A stretch of DNA of 64,000 nucleotides, from the NCBI RefSeq assembly GCF_001277215.2, contig NZ_CP013940.1:2542001-2606000 (forward strand), read 5' to 3'. This document shows, in pieces, positions 1 through 8,811 of this stretch; the first letter of the stretch is position 1, and each line of letters opens with the position of its first letter. This stretch comes from Cronobacter malonaticus LMG 23826 (GTDB lineage Bacteria > Pseudomonadota > Gammaproteobacteria > Enterobacterales > Enterobacteriaceae). Made by a program: the position numbers and the translations under genes. Under the pieces are notes generated by a model that did no database searches, was not told the DNA's origin, and worked only from the letters and a program-made list of their open reading frames with translations.

Positions 1-35
1 AAGACCGGTGCCTTCAACCGCTCGGCCACACTTCC
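1..35 (-). tRNA. serT: tRNA-Ser, 5' part only (serT-like)
   Basis: Read on the minus strand, the window edge carries the acceptor strand, D-arm and the start of the anticodon arm of a class II tRNA. The beginning GGAAGTGTGGCCGAGCGGTT is the known start of E. coli serT. The window stops at what should be the first anticodon base, so the UGA anticodon is inferred from identity and from the neighbour yccA, not read. The variable arm and CCA end lie outside the window. Confidence 0.9.
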
Positions 36-47
36 GCAATGACGCGA

Positions 48-76
48 ACTATAAACATCCCCCCGCGCCGTGTAAA
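48..76 (-). promoter_or_regulatory. sigma-70 promoter of tRNA-Ser
   Basis: On the minus strand a -35 TTTACA (71-76) and a -10 TATAGT (48-53) are separated by exactly 17 bp. The -10 is followed by a GC-rich stretch (TCGCGTC) before the tRNA, which resembles the discriminator of stringently controlled stable-RNA promoters. Seen directly; activity is inferred. Confidence 0.8.
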
Positions 77-192
77 GCCCGAATGTGTTCGATTGCCTTA
101 AAAACAGCCAAAAGCCCGCTAATTGACTGAAATACCGGCACAACGATCACAAATAAAGCAGTTTTACGGGCAATAACAGCACCGCGTTCCGG

Positions 193-1818
193 TTAATGTT
201 TTTTGATGTACATATCTTTGGTGTAGTAGAAGCCCAGGTTACTGGAGTAAAAACCGCCAACCCAGGGTTTCACCATATGGGTACGCACGTAGTGATAGAC
301 CGGAATCGCGGGCACATCCTGAGCCAGGATCGTTTCCGCCTGCTGATAATATTTCCCGCGTTCGGTGACATCAGCGGCTTTTGAGGCGTTCGTCAGGGCC
401 TCGTCATACGCTTTGTTGGTATAGCGCGAGGTGTTCTGGCTGTCGCCGGTGCGGTAGTTATTCAGGAAGGTCGAGGCGTCGTCGTAATCGGCATTCCACG
501 CGTAGCGCACCACGTCGAAATTACCGGTGTGTTTACTATCCAGCATAGTTTTCCACTCCTGGTTCTGGAGCTTCACTACCACGCCGAGATTTTTCTGCCA
601 CATGGAGCTTGCCGCGATGGCGATGCGCTGGTGCGATTCCAAAGTGTTATAGAGCAGATTAAACGTGAGCGGATGCTGAGCGTTGAAGCCTGCCTCTTGC
701 AGCAGTTTTTTCGCCTCGCTGACGCGTTTTTCGAGCGGCCAGCTGGCGTACTCCGGCGGCGCGATTTTCACGCCGCCAATTTCAGGCTGGCTGACCACCC
801 ACGCCGGACGCTGCCCCTGCGCCAGCACTTTCTGGGCGATGATGTCTTTGTCGAGCGCCATGTTGAGCGCACGGCGCACGCGCGGATCGTTAAACGGCGG
901 TTTGCTGGTGTTAAATTCGTAGTAATACGTTGCCAGCAGCGGCGAGACATTAACCTGATCGGGCATTGTTTTTTTCAACTGGGCGAACTGATTGAGCGGC
1001 ACGGTACTGGTGATGTCAATTTCGCCCGCTTTATAGCGATTCAGATCCGCCGTTTCGGCGGCGATGGGCAGATAAGTGACTTTATTAATGACGGTCTCTT
1101 TGTCGTTCCAGTAGCGTTTATTACGCTCGGCCACGATCTTTTCATTCACCACCCAGTCGGTGACCTTATACGCCCCGCTGCAGACGAAATGCTCCGGGCG
1201 CGCCCATTTATCGCCGAAACGCTCAACGGCGGTTTTATCGATGGGTACCAGCGACGGGTGCGCCAGCATCGACAGGAACGCCGCGGTAGGCTGCGTCAGG
1301 GTCACCTGAACGGTATTGTCATCCAGCGCTTTCACGCCCAGCGTGTCGGTCGGCTTTTTGCCGTTGGCGATGTCAGCGGCGTTTTCAATATTCATGTTGC
1401 CCGGAAAACTGGCATAAGGAGAGACGGTTTTCGGGTCGACCAGACGCCGCCAGCTCCAGACCACATCTTCCGCCGTAATAGGCTCGCCGTCAGACCAGGT
1501 CACGCCTTTGCGCAGATGAAACGTCCAGACGGTGTTGTCTTTGTTTTCCCAGCTTTCCGCAAGCCGCGGTTCAATCGAGCCATCTTTACGCACCGCCACC
1601 AGCCCTTCAAAAACGTCGCTGATGATGTTGAATTCAACGTCGCTCTCGACTTTATGCGGGTCGAGCGAGGCAGGCTCGCTGCCGTTGTTACGCACCAGTT
1701 CCTGTTTTGCCGCCAGCTCAACGCCTGCCGGCACCTGCGCCGCATACGCCGTCGCGCATGCGCCGGAAATGACGGCGGCGATGAGAGAAAAAGTCAGAGC
1801 CTTATGATTCACTTTCAT
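193..1818 (-). CDS. OppA/MppA-like periplasmic oligopeptide-binding protein (orphan)
   Basis: Extracytoplasmic solute-binding protein of family 5, which captures peptides in the periplasm for an ABC importer. A 541-residue product starts with a Sec signal peptide that ends at AYA (residues 24-26); the mature start AQVPAGVELA parallels OppA. The conserved blocks LVRNNGSEP, SLDPHK, VWTFHLRKG, KPPFNDPRVRRAL and VKPWVGG are present across the full OppA length (543 in E. coli). No permease or ATPase genes are next to it, so it probably feeds an Opp-type transporter encoded elsewhere, or signals like MppA. Its 5' leader has a CA-rich tract just before the start codon, a possible GcvB small-RNA target. 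E. coli K-12 has no such gene between serT and yccA. The family is certain; the ligand is not known. Confidence 0.85.
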   Translation of the reverse strand: MKVNHKALTFSLIAAVISGACATAYAAQVPAGVELAAKQELVRNNGSEPASLDPHKVESDVEFNIISDVFEGLVAVRKDGSIEPRLAESWENKDNTVWTFHLRKGVTWSDGEPITAEDVVWSWRRLVDPKTVSPYASFPGNMNIENAADIANGKKPTDTLGVKALDDNTVQVTLTQPTAAFLSMLAHPSLVPIDKTAVERFGDKWARPEHFVCSGAYKVTDWVVNEKIVAERNKRYWNDKETVINKVTYLPIAAETADLNRYKAGEIDITSTVPLNQFAQLKKTMPDQVNVSPLLATYYYEFNTSKPPFNDPRVRRALNMALDKDIIAQKVLAQGQRPAWVVSQPEIGGVKIAPPEYASWPLEKRVSEAKKLLQEAGFNAQHPLTFNLLYNTLESHQRIAIAASSMWQKNLGVVVKLQNQEWKTMLDSKHTGNFDVVRYAWNADYDDASTFLNNYRTGDSQNTSRYTNKAYDEALTNASKAADVTERGKYYQQAETILAQDVPAIPVYHYVRTHMVKPWVGGFYSSNLGFYYTKDMYIKKH

Positions 1819-1828
1819 TTTCCACGCC

Positions 1829-1843
1829 TTGTGTGTTGTTGTG
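1829..1843 (-). promoter_or_regulatory. candidate GcvB small-RNA target in the OppA-like leader
   Basis: On the mRNA strand the stretch reads CACAACAACACACAA and ends about ten bases before the ATG, next to the ribosome-binding AAGGCG. GcvB is known to repress oppA, dppA and other peptide or amino-acid transport genes by pairing its GU-rich R1 region with CA-rich sequences of this kind. The CA tract is seen; the pairing is inferred, and gcvB itself is not in this window. Confidence 0.45.
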
Positions 1844-2077
1844 ATGTGTCGTTAACACTGATAGTCGCGAGCCGGGTTTCATGCAACGCTTTTACGTCAT
1901 ATATAAGAGGGGGATCTGAAAGCGCGTCGGGGCAGCCCGGTTTTTATGATATAAACGCCTTTTCTGAGTCCTTGTTTTTAGAGAAATAAAGCAGCGTAAA
2001 GATGGGTAAAATGGCTTTTCCCGTTGCGTGCTACCTTCTATGCTCGGAAACTAAACACCTGTAATGAGAGACTACTC

Positions 2078-2737
2078 ATGGATCGCTTAATTACCTCTGC
2101 GCGCGACAGACAGTCGCTGCTTAGCACCCATAAGGTTCTGCGTAATACCTATTTTATGCTGAGCCTGACGCTGGCGTTTTCCGCGATCACCGCGACCGCC
2201 AGCACCGTACTCGCACTGCCATCGCCGGGTTTGATTCTGACGCTGGTCGGTATGTACGGCCTGATGTTCCTGACCTATCGCCTGGCCGATAAGCCGAGCG
2301 GCATTCTGGCGGCGTTCGCCTTTACCGGTTTCCTGGGCTATATCCTGGGGCCAATGCTGAATGCGTATCTGTCTGCCGGAATGGGCGATGTTATCGCACT
2401 CGCGCTTGGCGGCACGGCGTTGGTGTTCTTCTGCTGTTCCGCCTACGTACTGACCACCCGTAAAGACATGTCCTTCCTGGGCGGTATGCTGATGGCGGGC
2501 GTGGTGGTTGTGCTGATCGGCATGGTCGCGAACATCTTCCTGCAGCTTCCTGCGCTGCACCTGGCGATTAGCGCCGTGTTTATTCTGCTCTCTTCAGGCG
2601 CGATCCTGTTTGAAACCAGCAATATCATCCACGGTGGCGAAACCAACTACATTCGCGCGACCGTCAGCCTGTATGTGTCACTGTACAACATCTTCGTGAG
2701 CCTGCTGAGCATTCTGGGCTTCGCGAGCCGCGACTAA
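2078..2737 (+). CDS. yccA: YccA, inner-membrane Bax-inhibitor-1 family protein
   Basis: A 219-residue polytopic inner-membrane protein of the BI-1/YccA family, the same length as E. coli YccA, with about seven hydrophobic segments. In E. coli it is a substrate and modulator of the FtsH protease, protecting SecY when translocons jam. The start [20 protein letters not shown] matches the family N-terminus; an in-frame ATG 54 bases upstream is unlikely. A GAGAG ribosome site lies 8 bases before the chosen ATG. The gene is monocistronic, with a strong terminator after it. Confidence 0.95.
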   Translation: MDRLITSARDRQSLLSTHKVLRNTYFMLSLTLAFSAITATASTVLALPSPGLILTLVGMYGLMFLTYRLADKPSGILAAFAFTGFLGYILGPMLNAYLSAGMGDVIALALGGTALVFFCCSAYVLTTRKDMSFLGGMLMAGVVVVLIGMVANIFLQLPALHLAISAVFILLSSGAILFETSNIIHGGETNYIRATVSLYVSLYNIFVSLLSILGFASRD

Positions 2738-2758
2738 CGGTTAACCGAAACTGCGCTT

Positions 2759-2789
2759 AAGCCCCGCCCCGTGCGGGGCTTTGTTTTTT
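2759..2789 (+). terminator. rho-independent terminator after yccA
   Basis: An 8-bp perfect stem AAGCCCCG/CGGGGCTT with a 7-base loop is followed by a T-rich run (TTGTTTTTT). Confidence 0.85.
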
Positions 2790-2844
2790 CTGGCGGCGGG
2801 AATTTGCTACACTGCGCGCTGTATGAATCAGGGCAAAAATGCGT

Positions 2845-3174
2845 ATGTTAACGTTTGAAGGTAAAGAGTTTGAAACCGACGCCGAAGGCTATCTGAAAGT
2901 CTTCGACGTCTGGAGCGAAGGCCTGGCGGAAGTGATTGCTGAAAAAGAGGGCATCACGCTCACGCCAGAGCACTGGGAAGTGGTGCGCTTCGTGCGTGAT
3001 TTTTATATCGAATTTAATACGTCGCCTGCTATCCGCATGCTGGTCAAAGCGATGGCGACAAAATTTGGCGAAGAGAAAGGCAACAGCCGCTATCTCTATC
3101 GCCTCTTCCCGAAAGGCCCGGCCAAGCAAGCCACTAAAATCGCCGGCTTGCCGAAACCGGTGAAGTGTATTTAA
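2845..3174 (+). CDS. tusE: TusE, sulfur carrier for tRNA 2-thiouridine synthesis
   Basis: A DsrC-family sulfur-relay protein that accepts persulfide from TusBCD and passes it to MnmA for 2-thiolation of tRNA wobble uridine. The 109-residue product ends in the characteristic tail LPKPVKCI, whose penultimate Cys108 carries the sulfur. The start [12 protein letters not shown] matches E. coli; another ATG lies two codons upstream (2839) and would add Met-Arg. The CAGGGC ribosome site at 2829-2834 fits either. The stop codon overlaps that of convergent yccX. Confidence 0.95.
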   Translation: MLTFEGKEFETDAEGYLKVFDVWSEGLAEVIAEKEGITLTPEHWEVVRFVRDFYIEFNTSPAIRMLVKAMATKFGEEKGNSRYLYRLFPKGPAKQATKIAGLPKPVKCI

Positions 3175-3452
3175 TAGCGAATGCGGAAATCCCTGTAATC
3201 TTCAGCGGGCGAATGCGGCTCGGTCAGCACCTTTTCCACATGGGCGCTGCGCGGCCCGCCCGCTTTTAGCCAGGCGATTAATTTTTCCACCTGTTCAGCC
3301 TCGCCGCAGGCCAGCACCTCCACGCTACCATCGTCCAGATTACGCGCATAGCCGGTCAGACCCAGCCGCGTCGCTTCATGCTGCGTGGTGTAGCGAAACC
3401 CGACGCCCTGTACTCGGCCGTGCACCCAGGCCATCGTGCATTGTTGTGCCAT
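3171..3452 (-). CDS. yccX: YccX, acylphosphatase
   Basis: A small cytosolic acylphosphatase of 93 residues that hydrolyses carboxyl-phosphate bonds. The signature [10 protein letters not shown] holds the phosphate-binding loop with catalytic Arg20, and Asn38 in YARNLDDG is the second catalytic residue. The start at 3452 is set by family length and by the ribosome site AGGAG 8 bases upstream; a longer open frame exists but lies in the rlmI promoter region. It is divergent from rlmI and its stop codon overlaps tusE. Confidence 0.95.
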   Translation of the reverse strand: MAQQCTMAWVHGRVQGVGFRYTTQHEATRLGLTGYARNLDDGSVEVLACGEAEQVEKLIAWLKAGGPRSAHVEKVLTEPHSPAEDYRDFRIRY

Positions 3453-3540
3453 AGCGGTTCTCCTTTGCGGTAGCGTTGCATTTCCCGGCTGAAGTCGGGA
3501 GAATGGCGCCCATTTTCTTTGAATCACAGAATAGCAAATT

Positions 3541-4731
3541 ATGAGCGTACGTTTAGTGTTAGCCAAAGGGCGCGAGAAATCTCTCCTGCGCCGCCATCCC
3601 TGGGTCTTTTCCGGTGCCGTCGCGCGCATGGAAGGTAAAGCCGCGCCGGGTGAAACCATCGACATCGTCGACCATCAGGGAAAATGGTTAGCACGCGCCG
3701 CCCTCTCCCCCGCCTCGCAGATCCGCGCGCGCGTCTGGACGTTCGATCAGAATGAAACCATCGATATCGCCTTTTTTACTCGCCGCCTGCAACAGGCACA
3801 GCAGTGGCGCGACTGGCTGGCGAAAAAGGACGGGCTCGACAGCTACCGTCTCATCGCCGGGGAATCGGACGGCCTGCCGGGCGTGACGATTGACCGCTTC
3901 GGCAACTTCCTGGTGCTGCAACTGCTCTCGGCGGGCGCGGAATATCAGCGTCCGGCGCTGGTGTCAGCATTACAGACGCTCTATCCGGAATGCGCCATCT
4001 ATGACCGCTCCGACGTCGCGGTGCGTAAAAAAGAAGGCATGGAGCTCGCGCAGGGGCCGGTGAGAGGCGAACTGCCGCCGGATCTGCTCGCGATTGAAGA
4101 GCACGGCATGAAGCTGCTGGTGGATATCAAAGGCGGCCATAAAACGGGGTATTATCTGGATCAGCGCGACAGCCGTTTCGCCACCCGCCGTTACGTGGAA
4201 GAGAAACGCGTGCTGAACTGCTTCTCCTACACCGGCGGTTTTGCCGTTTCTGCGCTGATGGGCGGCTGCCGCCAGGTCATCAGCGTCGATACGTCGCAGG
4301 ACGCGCTGGATGTCGCAAAGCAAAACGTTGAGCTCAACAAACTTGATATCAGCAAAGCGGAGTTCGTGCGCGACGACGTCTTTAAGCTGCTGCGCAAATA
4401 TCGCGACCAGGGCGAGACGTTCGACGTCATCATAATGGACCCGCCGAAATTCGTGGAAAACAAAAGCCAGCTTCAGGGCGCGTGCCGCGGTTATAAAGAC
4501 ATCAATATGCTGGCGATCCAGTTGCTTAACCCTGGCGGCATTTTGCTGACGTTCTCCTGCTCCGGGCTGATGACCACCGATTTATTCCAGAAAATTGTTG
4601 CTGATGCCGCAACAGATGCGGGTCGTGATGTACAATTTATAGAGCAGTTCCGTCAGGCCGCCGATCACCCAGTGATCGCGAGCTACCCGGAAGGTCTTTA
4701 TCTGAAAGGGTTTGCCTGTCGCGTCATGTAG
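3541..4731 (+). CDS. rlmI: RlmI, 23S rRNA m5C1962 methyltransferase
   Basis: An SAM-dependent methyltransferase that modifies cytosine 1962 of 23S rRNA. The 396-residue product equals E. coli RlmI. An N-terminal PUA-like RNA-binding domain (about residues 1-75) precedes a Rossmann methyltransferase domain with NCFSYTGGF near residue 225, the DPPKF motif near 301 and the catalytic SCSG cysteine motif near 340. Start ATG at 3541. It is followed directly by hspQ, whose heat-shock promoter begins at the rlmI stop codon. Confidence 0.96.
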   Translation: MSVRLVLAKGREKSLLRRHPWVFSGAVARMEGKAAPGETIDIVDHQGKWLARAALSPASQIRARVWTFDQNETIDIAFFTRRLQQAQQWRDWLAKKDGLDSYRLIAGESDGLPGVTIDRFGNFLVLQLLSAGAEYQRPALVSALQTLYPECAIYDRSDVAVRKKEGMELAQGPVRGELPPDLLAIEEHGMKLLVDIKGGHKTGYYLDQRDSRFATRRYVEEKRVLNCFSYTGGFAVSALMGGCRQVISVDTSQDALDVAKQNVELNKLDISKAEFVRDDVFKLLRKYRDQGETFDVIIMDPPKFVENKSQLQGACRGYKDINMLAIQLLNPGGILLTFSCSGLMTTDLFQKIVADAATDAGRDVQFIEQFRQAADHPVIASYPEGLYLKGFACRVM

Positions 4732-5106
<375 letters not shown>

Positions 5107-5108
<2 letters not shown>

Positions 5109-5136
5109 AAAAACCCGGCAACGCCGGGTTTTTTAT
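5107..5136. terminator. bidirectional terminator between hspQ and yccU
   Basis: The 8-bp stem AACCCGGC/GCCGGGTT with a 3-base loop is flanked by A-rich and T-rich runs on the two sides, so it can serve both convergent genes. Confidence 0.9.
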
Positions 5137-5549
5137 TACTGTAAAAGACCGAGACGCGGAATTTCTATCGCCGGACAGCGGTCCATCACCACCTTCAGCC
5201 CCGCATCGCGCGCCAGTACGGCGGCCTCTTCGTTAATGACGCCAAGCTGCATCCAGAGCGTTTTCGCACCGATCGCAATCGCTTCCTGCGCGACACCCCA
5301 CGCGGCCTCAGAGTTGCGGAAAACATCCACCATATCGACTCTTTCCGGCACGTCAGCAAGTGTGGCGTATCCCTGCTGGCCGAGCAGCGTTTTGCCCGCC
5401 ACTTTCGGCGAGACGGGGATTACGTGATAGCCTTTATCCAGAAGATACGACATGACGCGGTAACTCGGACGGTCTGGCTTATCGCTCGCCCCCACCAGCG
5501 CGATCGTTTTGGTGCTCTGTAAAATCTCTGCGATATCAGAATCTTTCAT
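5136..5549 (-). CDS. yccU: YccU, CoA-binding domain protein
   Basis: A 137-residue Rossmann-fold protein of the CoA-binding family related to the N-terminal part of succinyl-CoA synthetase alpha. Visible motifs are [16 protein letters not shown] near the N-terminus and [11 protein letters not shown] at the end. Length equals E. coli YccU. The biochemical role is not known. A GGAGG ribosome site precedes the ATG. E. coli has yccT between yccU and mgsA; here only 160 bases separate them. Confidence 0.92.
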   Translation of the reverse strand: MKDSDIAEILQSTKTIALVGASDKPDRPSYRVMSYLLDKGYHVIPVSPKVAGKTLLGQQGYATLADVPERVDMVDVFRNSEAAWGVAQEAIAIGAKTLWMQLGVINEEAAVLARDAGLKVVMDRCPAIEIPRLGLLQ

Positions 5550-5709
5550 TTTACCTCCCCGTTAGCTCAGTCCTTTCAGTGTATGCCAAAGGCGTCGGGC
5601 GCACCATGCGACGGCGACAAGCAGAAACGCACACAGTTTTTACCGGCTTCGCTTGCAGCCGCCATCACTTCCAGTAATCTGTAGGCAGTTATGTAATCCG
5701 GAAAATGAT

Positions 5710-6168
5710 ATGGAACTGACAACCCGAACCCTGCCAGCCCAAAAGAAGATAGCCCTGGTGGCGCATGACCACTGCAAATCGATGCTGATGAAATGGGTCG
5801 AGCGCCATAAAGCGCTGCTGGCCAACCATACGCTGTATGCGACCGGCACCACCGGCAACCTGGTGCAGCGCGCGACCGGCCTTGACGTCAACGCCATGCT
5901 GAGCGGCCCGATGGGCGGCGATCAGCAGGTGGGTGCGATGATCGCCGAAGGCAAAATCGACGTGCTGATTTTCTTCTGGGACCCGCTCAACGCCGTGCCG
6001 CACGATCCCGACGTCAAAGCGCTGCTGCGCCTTGCCACCGTCTGGAACATCCCGGTGGCGACCAATCTCTCGACGGCAGATTTTATTATCCAGTCGCCGA
6101 CGTTTAGCGACACGCTGGATGTGCTGATCCCCGACTACCCGCGCTATCTCGCCGAACGTCTGAAATAA
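5710..6168 (+). CDS. mgsA: MgsA, methylglyoxal synthase
   Basis: Converts dihydroxyacetone phosphate to methylglyoxal and phosphate, a bypass of lower glycolysis when phosphate runs short. The 152-residue product has the catalytic Asp71 in GPMGGDQQ and His98 in [11 protein letters not shown], plus the phosphate-binding GTTGN near residues 46-50. The start MELTTRTLP was chosen by family length; the open frame extends 57 bases further. It is convergent with helD, one base apart at the stops. Confidence 0.96.
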   Translation: MELTTRTLPAQKKIALVAHDHCKSMLMKWVERHKALLANHTLYATGTTGNLVQRATGLDVNAMLSGPMGGDQQVGAMIAEGKIDVLIFFWDPLNAVPHDPDVKALLRLATVWNIPVATNLSTADFIIQSPTFSDTLDVLIPDYPRYLAERLK

Positions 6169-6169
6169 A

Positions 6170-8224
6170 TTACGGCTTACGGGCCGTTGGCACGCCGAGA
6201 TGCGACAACGCCTCGACAAACACCGACGGCGCCGCTTTGTCATACAGCAGCCAGACGCGGTGCCGCGCGCGGGTCAGCGCCACATAGAGCAGACGCCGCT
6301 CTTCGGCATCCGGGAAATCCTCCGGTGGCGGCAACAACGCCTGTTCCATGATGGATTCCCGCGCCGGTGCCGGAAAGCCCTCCCGCCCCTCGTTAAGCCC
6401 GAGAATAATTACATAATCCGCCTGCTGCCCTTTACTGGCGTGGATAGTCATAAATTCCAGTTGCAGCTTCGGCCAGCGGGTCGCGGCCATCTCCAGCGCC
6501 GCCGGGCGCAGATGGTGGTAGCGTGCCAGCACCAGAATGCGCTCATCCGGGCGCACGTAGCCGCTCATTTTGTCGAGCAGCGCCTCCAGTTGCTCCTGCG
6601 CAAGCAGCGTCACGGCGTTTTTGTCGCCCGCGCGCAAACTGTTAAGCGGTTTTTCGCACTGGTGCGGGTTTTGCTGGATAAAGCGGTTGGCGATTTCACC
6701 GATGCGCCCGTTAAAGCGGTAGGTGGTATCCAGCGCGCACTGATCGCCCTGGCCGAAATGCGCCTCAAACGCTGTCGTCAGCGAAAGCTGCGCGCCGCTA
6801 AAGCGGTAGATAGCCTGCCAGTCATCACCCACCGCAAACAGGCTGGTGGCGGAATTCTGACGGCGCAGCGCCGCCAGCAGCGCCGCGCGCTGTGGCGAGA
6901 TATCCTGAAACTCGTCCACGAGAATATGCTTCCACGGGCTGACGAACCGGCCCTTTTCCAGCACGTTAATCGCCTGATGAATAAGCCCGGAGAAATCGAC
7001 GGCCTCTTCGGCTTTCAGCGCCGCTTTCCAGGCTTTCAGCAGCGGTGCCATCAGTTTGACGCGCTTCTGGAACAGATCGCGTACCTCGTCGGGCGCGGCG
7101 GCTATCATCTCGGCCTGCGAGCCGCCATGCATGCGCATCAGCCCCAGCCAGCGGTCAAGCCGGCTCGCCAGCCGTTTGCCCAGCGCCTCGTCCTCCCAGA
7201 AATCGCCGTCATCAACGTCCCACTCCAGCTCGTCGGTCAGCCACTGACGCCACCCCTTCGCCTGCGCTTTTTTCTCGCGGCACTGTTCGCGCCAGGCGTT
7301 CAGTATAAGTTCATGCCGCGCCGCGGTATCGTTTTCCAGCTCGCTGACGCGCGGGGTTTTCCGCCCGCCCTGGCCGATAATCTGCAAGGCCAGCGCATGA
7401 AACGTGCGTGCGGTAATGGCATCCGTATGCAGCCGCGCCTGCAGCCGATCTTCCATTTCTTTGGCGGCCTGACGCCCGAAGGCGAGCAGCAGGATCTGCT
7501 CCGTCGTCGCCTCACCGCGCTCGATAAGCCAGCCCGCGCGCGCCACCAGCACAGAGGTTTTGCCGCTCCCGGCGCCTGCCAGCACCAGCAGCGAACTTTC
7601 GCCGTTGACGACGGCTCGCGCCTGCGACGGATTAAGCGGCGAGCTTTCAATCTGCGAGAAGAAATCGGCGTAGCGCGTCAGCATCGCGTCGGTATAAGCC
7701 TGATTATGCAAAAGACGCTTCGCCTCACTGTCGGCAAGCCAGGCCTGACATTCGCGCCAGGCGTCGCGGCAGTTATCGAACGCCTCCAGGCGCGATGTCG
7801 GCATCGGCAGCGCCTGCAACGCCCGCCGCAGCGCATGGCACAGCGCCTCGCTCTCGTCGCGCTTAAGCCACTTTTCCTGGGCTTCGCTGCTGCGCAGTTT
7901 CTCCCGCCAGGCATTTAGCACGCCCGCCGCGACCTCGCTCATCTCCTGGCTCCACTGCTGCCAGAGCGCCATCAGATGATGGTAAAAGCGCTGGGTTTCG
8001 GCCCACTCGGTGCCGTGCAGCCGAACGACTTTGTTATCCGGCAGCGTGAATTCCAGCTCGCCCCAGACCAGTCCACGACGGCACTGGATGCCCAGCAACT
8101 GATTAAACGGGATCAGATATTCATGTTTATCGCCGGAGACTTTCACCCCGGCGGTGAGGATTTCCGCGCGGTCATAGGGGTGCTGCGCCAGACGTTTACC
8201 CAGAGAGGTTGCTTTCAGTTCCAT
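6170..8224 (-). CDS. helD: HelD, DNA helicase IV (SF1 UvrD-like)
   Basis: A 684-residue superfamily 1 3'-to-5' helicase, identical in length to E. coli helicase IV, involved in RecF-type recombination. Walker A AGAGSGKT is at residues 216-223, Walker B is DEFQDIS, and later motifs include GDDWQAIYRFSGA, TIHASKGQQADYV and YVALTRARH. The start MELKATSLGKRLAQHPYDRA was chosen over an in-frame upstream Met 54 bases earlier by comparison with E. coli. It is divergent from yccF. Confidence 0.95.
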   Translation of the reverse strand: MELKATSLGKRLAQHPYDRAEILTAGVKVSGDKHEYLIPFNQLLGIQCRRGLVWGELEFTLPDNKVVRLHGTEWAETQRFYHHLMALWQQWSQEMSEVAAGVLNAWREKLRSSEAQEKWLKRDESEALCHALRRALQALPMPTSRLEAFDNCRDAWRECQAWLADSEAKRLLHNQAYTDAMLTRYADFFSQIESSPLNPSQARAVVNGESSLLVLAGAGSGKTSVLVARAGWLIERGEATTEQILLLAFGRQAAKEMEDRLQARLHTDAITARTFHALALQIIGQGGRKTPRVSELENDTAARHELILNAWREQCREKKAQAKGWRQWLTDELEWDVDDGDFWEDEALGKRLASRLDRWLGLMRMHGGSQAEMIAAAPDEVRDLFQKRVKLMAPLLKAWKAALKAEEAVDFSGLIHQAINVLEKGRFVSPWKHILVDEFQDISPQRAALLAALRRQNSATSLFAVGDDWQAIYRFSGAQLSLTTAFEAHFGQGDQCALDTTYRFNGRIGEIANRFIQQNPHQCEKPLNSLRAGDKNAVTLLAQEQLEALLDKMSGYVRPDERILVLARYHHLRPAALEMAATRWPKLQLEFMTIHASKGQQADYVIILGLNEGREGFPAPARESIMEQALLPPPEDFPDAEERRLLYVALTRARHRVWLLYDKAAPSVFVEALSHLGVPTARKP

Positions 8225-8350
8225 GAGGCTGCCGGTGTATGGTGTTATAGCGTTAAGTTTACCTGCCTGCGATATCACGCTCCAGACCCAAAACGCGTTA
8301 CAATTGTTGTGGTTATCACTCCGGCGCTCTGTCGATGCTTTTGAGGTTTT

Positions 8351-8797
8351 ATGCGTACTGTTTTAAATATTCTGAATTTCGTTCTGGGCGGCTTCGCCAC
8401 CACGTTCTCCTGGCTGGTGGCGACACTGGTCAGCATCATTCTGGTCGTGACGCTGCCGCTGACGCGCTCCTGCTGGGAAATCACTAAGCTCTCGCTCCTG
8501 CCGTACGGTAATGAAGCGGTGCATGTCGATGAACTCGACCCGGCGGGCAAAAACGCGCTGCTGAACACCGGCGGCACGCTGCTGAATATTTTCTGGCTGG
8601 TGTTTTTCGGCTGGTGGCTGTGCCTGCTGCATATCGCGACCGGGATTGCGCAGTGTGTGACTATCATCGGCATTCCGGTCGGCATCGCGAATTTTAAAAT
8701 CGCCGCGATTGCGCTCTGGCCGGTTGGACGTCGCGTCGTCACTGTCGAAACTGCTCAGGCCGCCCGCGAAGCCAACGCGCGCCGCCGTTTCCAGTAA
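8351..8797 (+). CDS. yccF: YccF, inner-membrane protein with tandem YccF domains
   Basis: A 148-residue protein with two copies of the YccF membrane domain. Each carries a hydrophobic hairpin, the second containing FWLVFFGWWLCLLHIATGIA and GIPVGIANFKIAAIALWPVG. Length equals E. coli YccF; the function is unknown. It lies 14 bases upstream of yccS in the same direction and probably forms an operon with it. The A-T rich gap to helD (8225-8350) holds the divergent promoters. Confidence 0.92.
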   Translation: MRTVLNILNFVLGGFATTFSWLVATLVSIILVVTLPLTRSCWEITKLSLLPYGNEAVHVDELDPAGKNALLNTGGTLLNIFWLVFFGWWLCLLHIATGIAQCVTIIGIPVGIANFKIAAIALWPVGRRVVTVETAQAAREANARRRFQ

Positions 8798-8811
8798 CGC
8801 CGGAAGCGCTC

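Noticed and set aside
529..1989. Long plus-strand reading frame (486 codons) opposite the OppA-like gene
   Set aside because: It lies antisense to a full-length gene with clear homology; its translation is Arg/His-rich, as usual for a mirror frame of GC-rich coding sequence, and has no recognisable domain.
1..2077. Genomic island at the tRNA-Ser gene
   Set aside because: Only the tRNA 5' end is present and no integrase, direct repeat or compositional break is visible; one extra gene is not enough to call an island.
5568..5690. Short minus-strand frames between yccU and mgsA that might be a yccT remnant
   Set aside because: Translations of this stretch bear no resemblance to YccT and are interrupted by stops; more likely promoter DNA.
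6200..7918. 572-codon plus-strand frame opposite helD
   Set aside because: Antisense shadow of helD; the product is rich in Arg, Gln and Ala without domains or a ribosome site.
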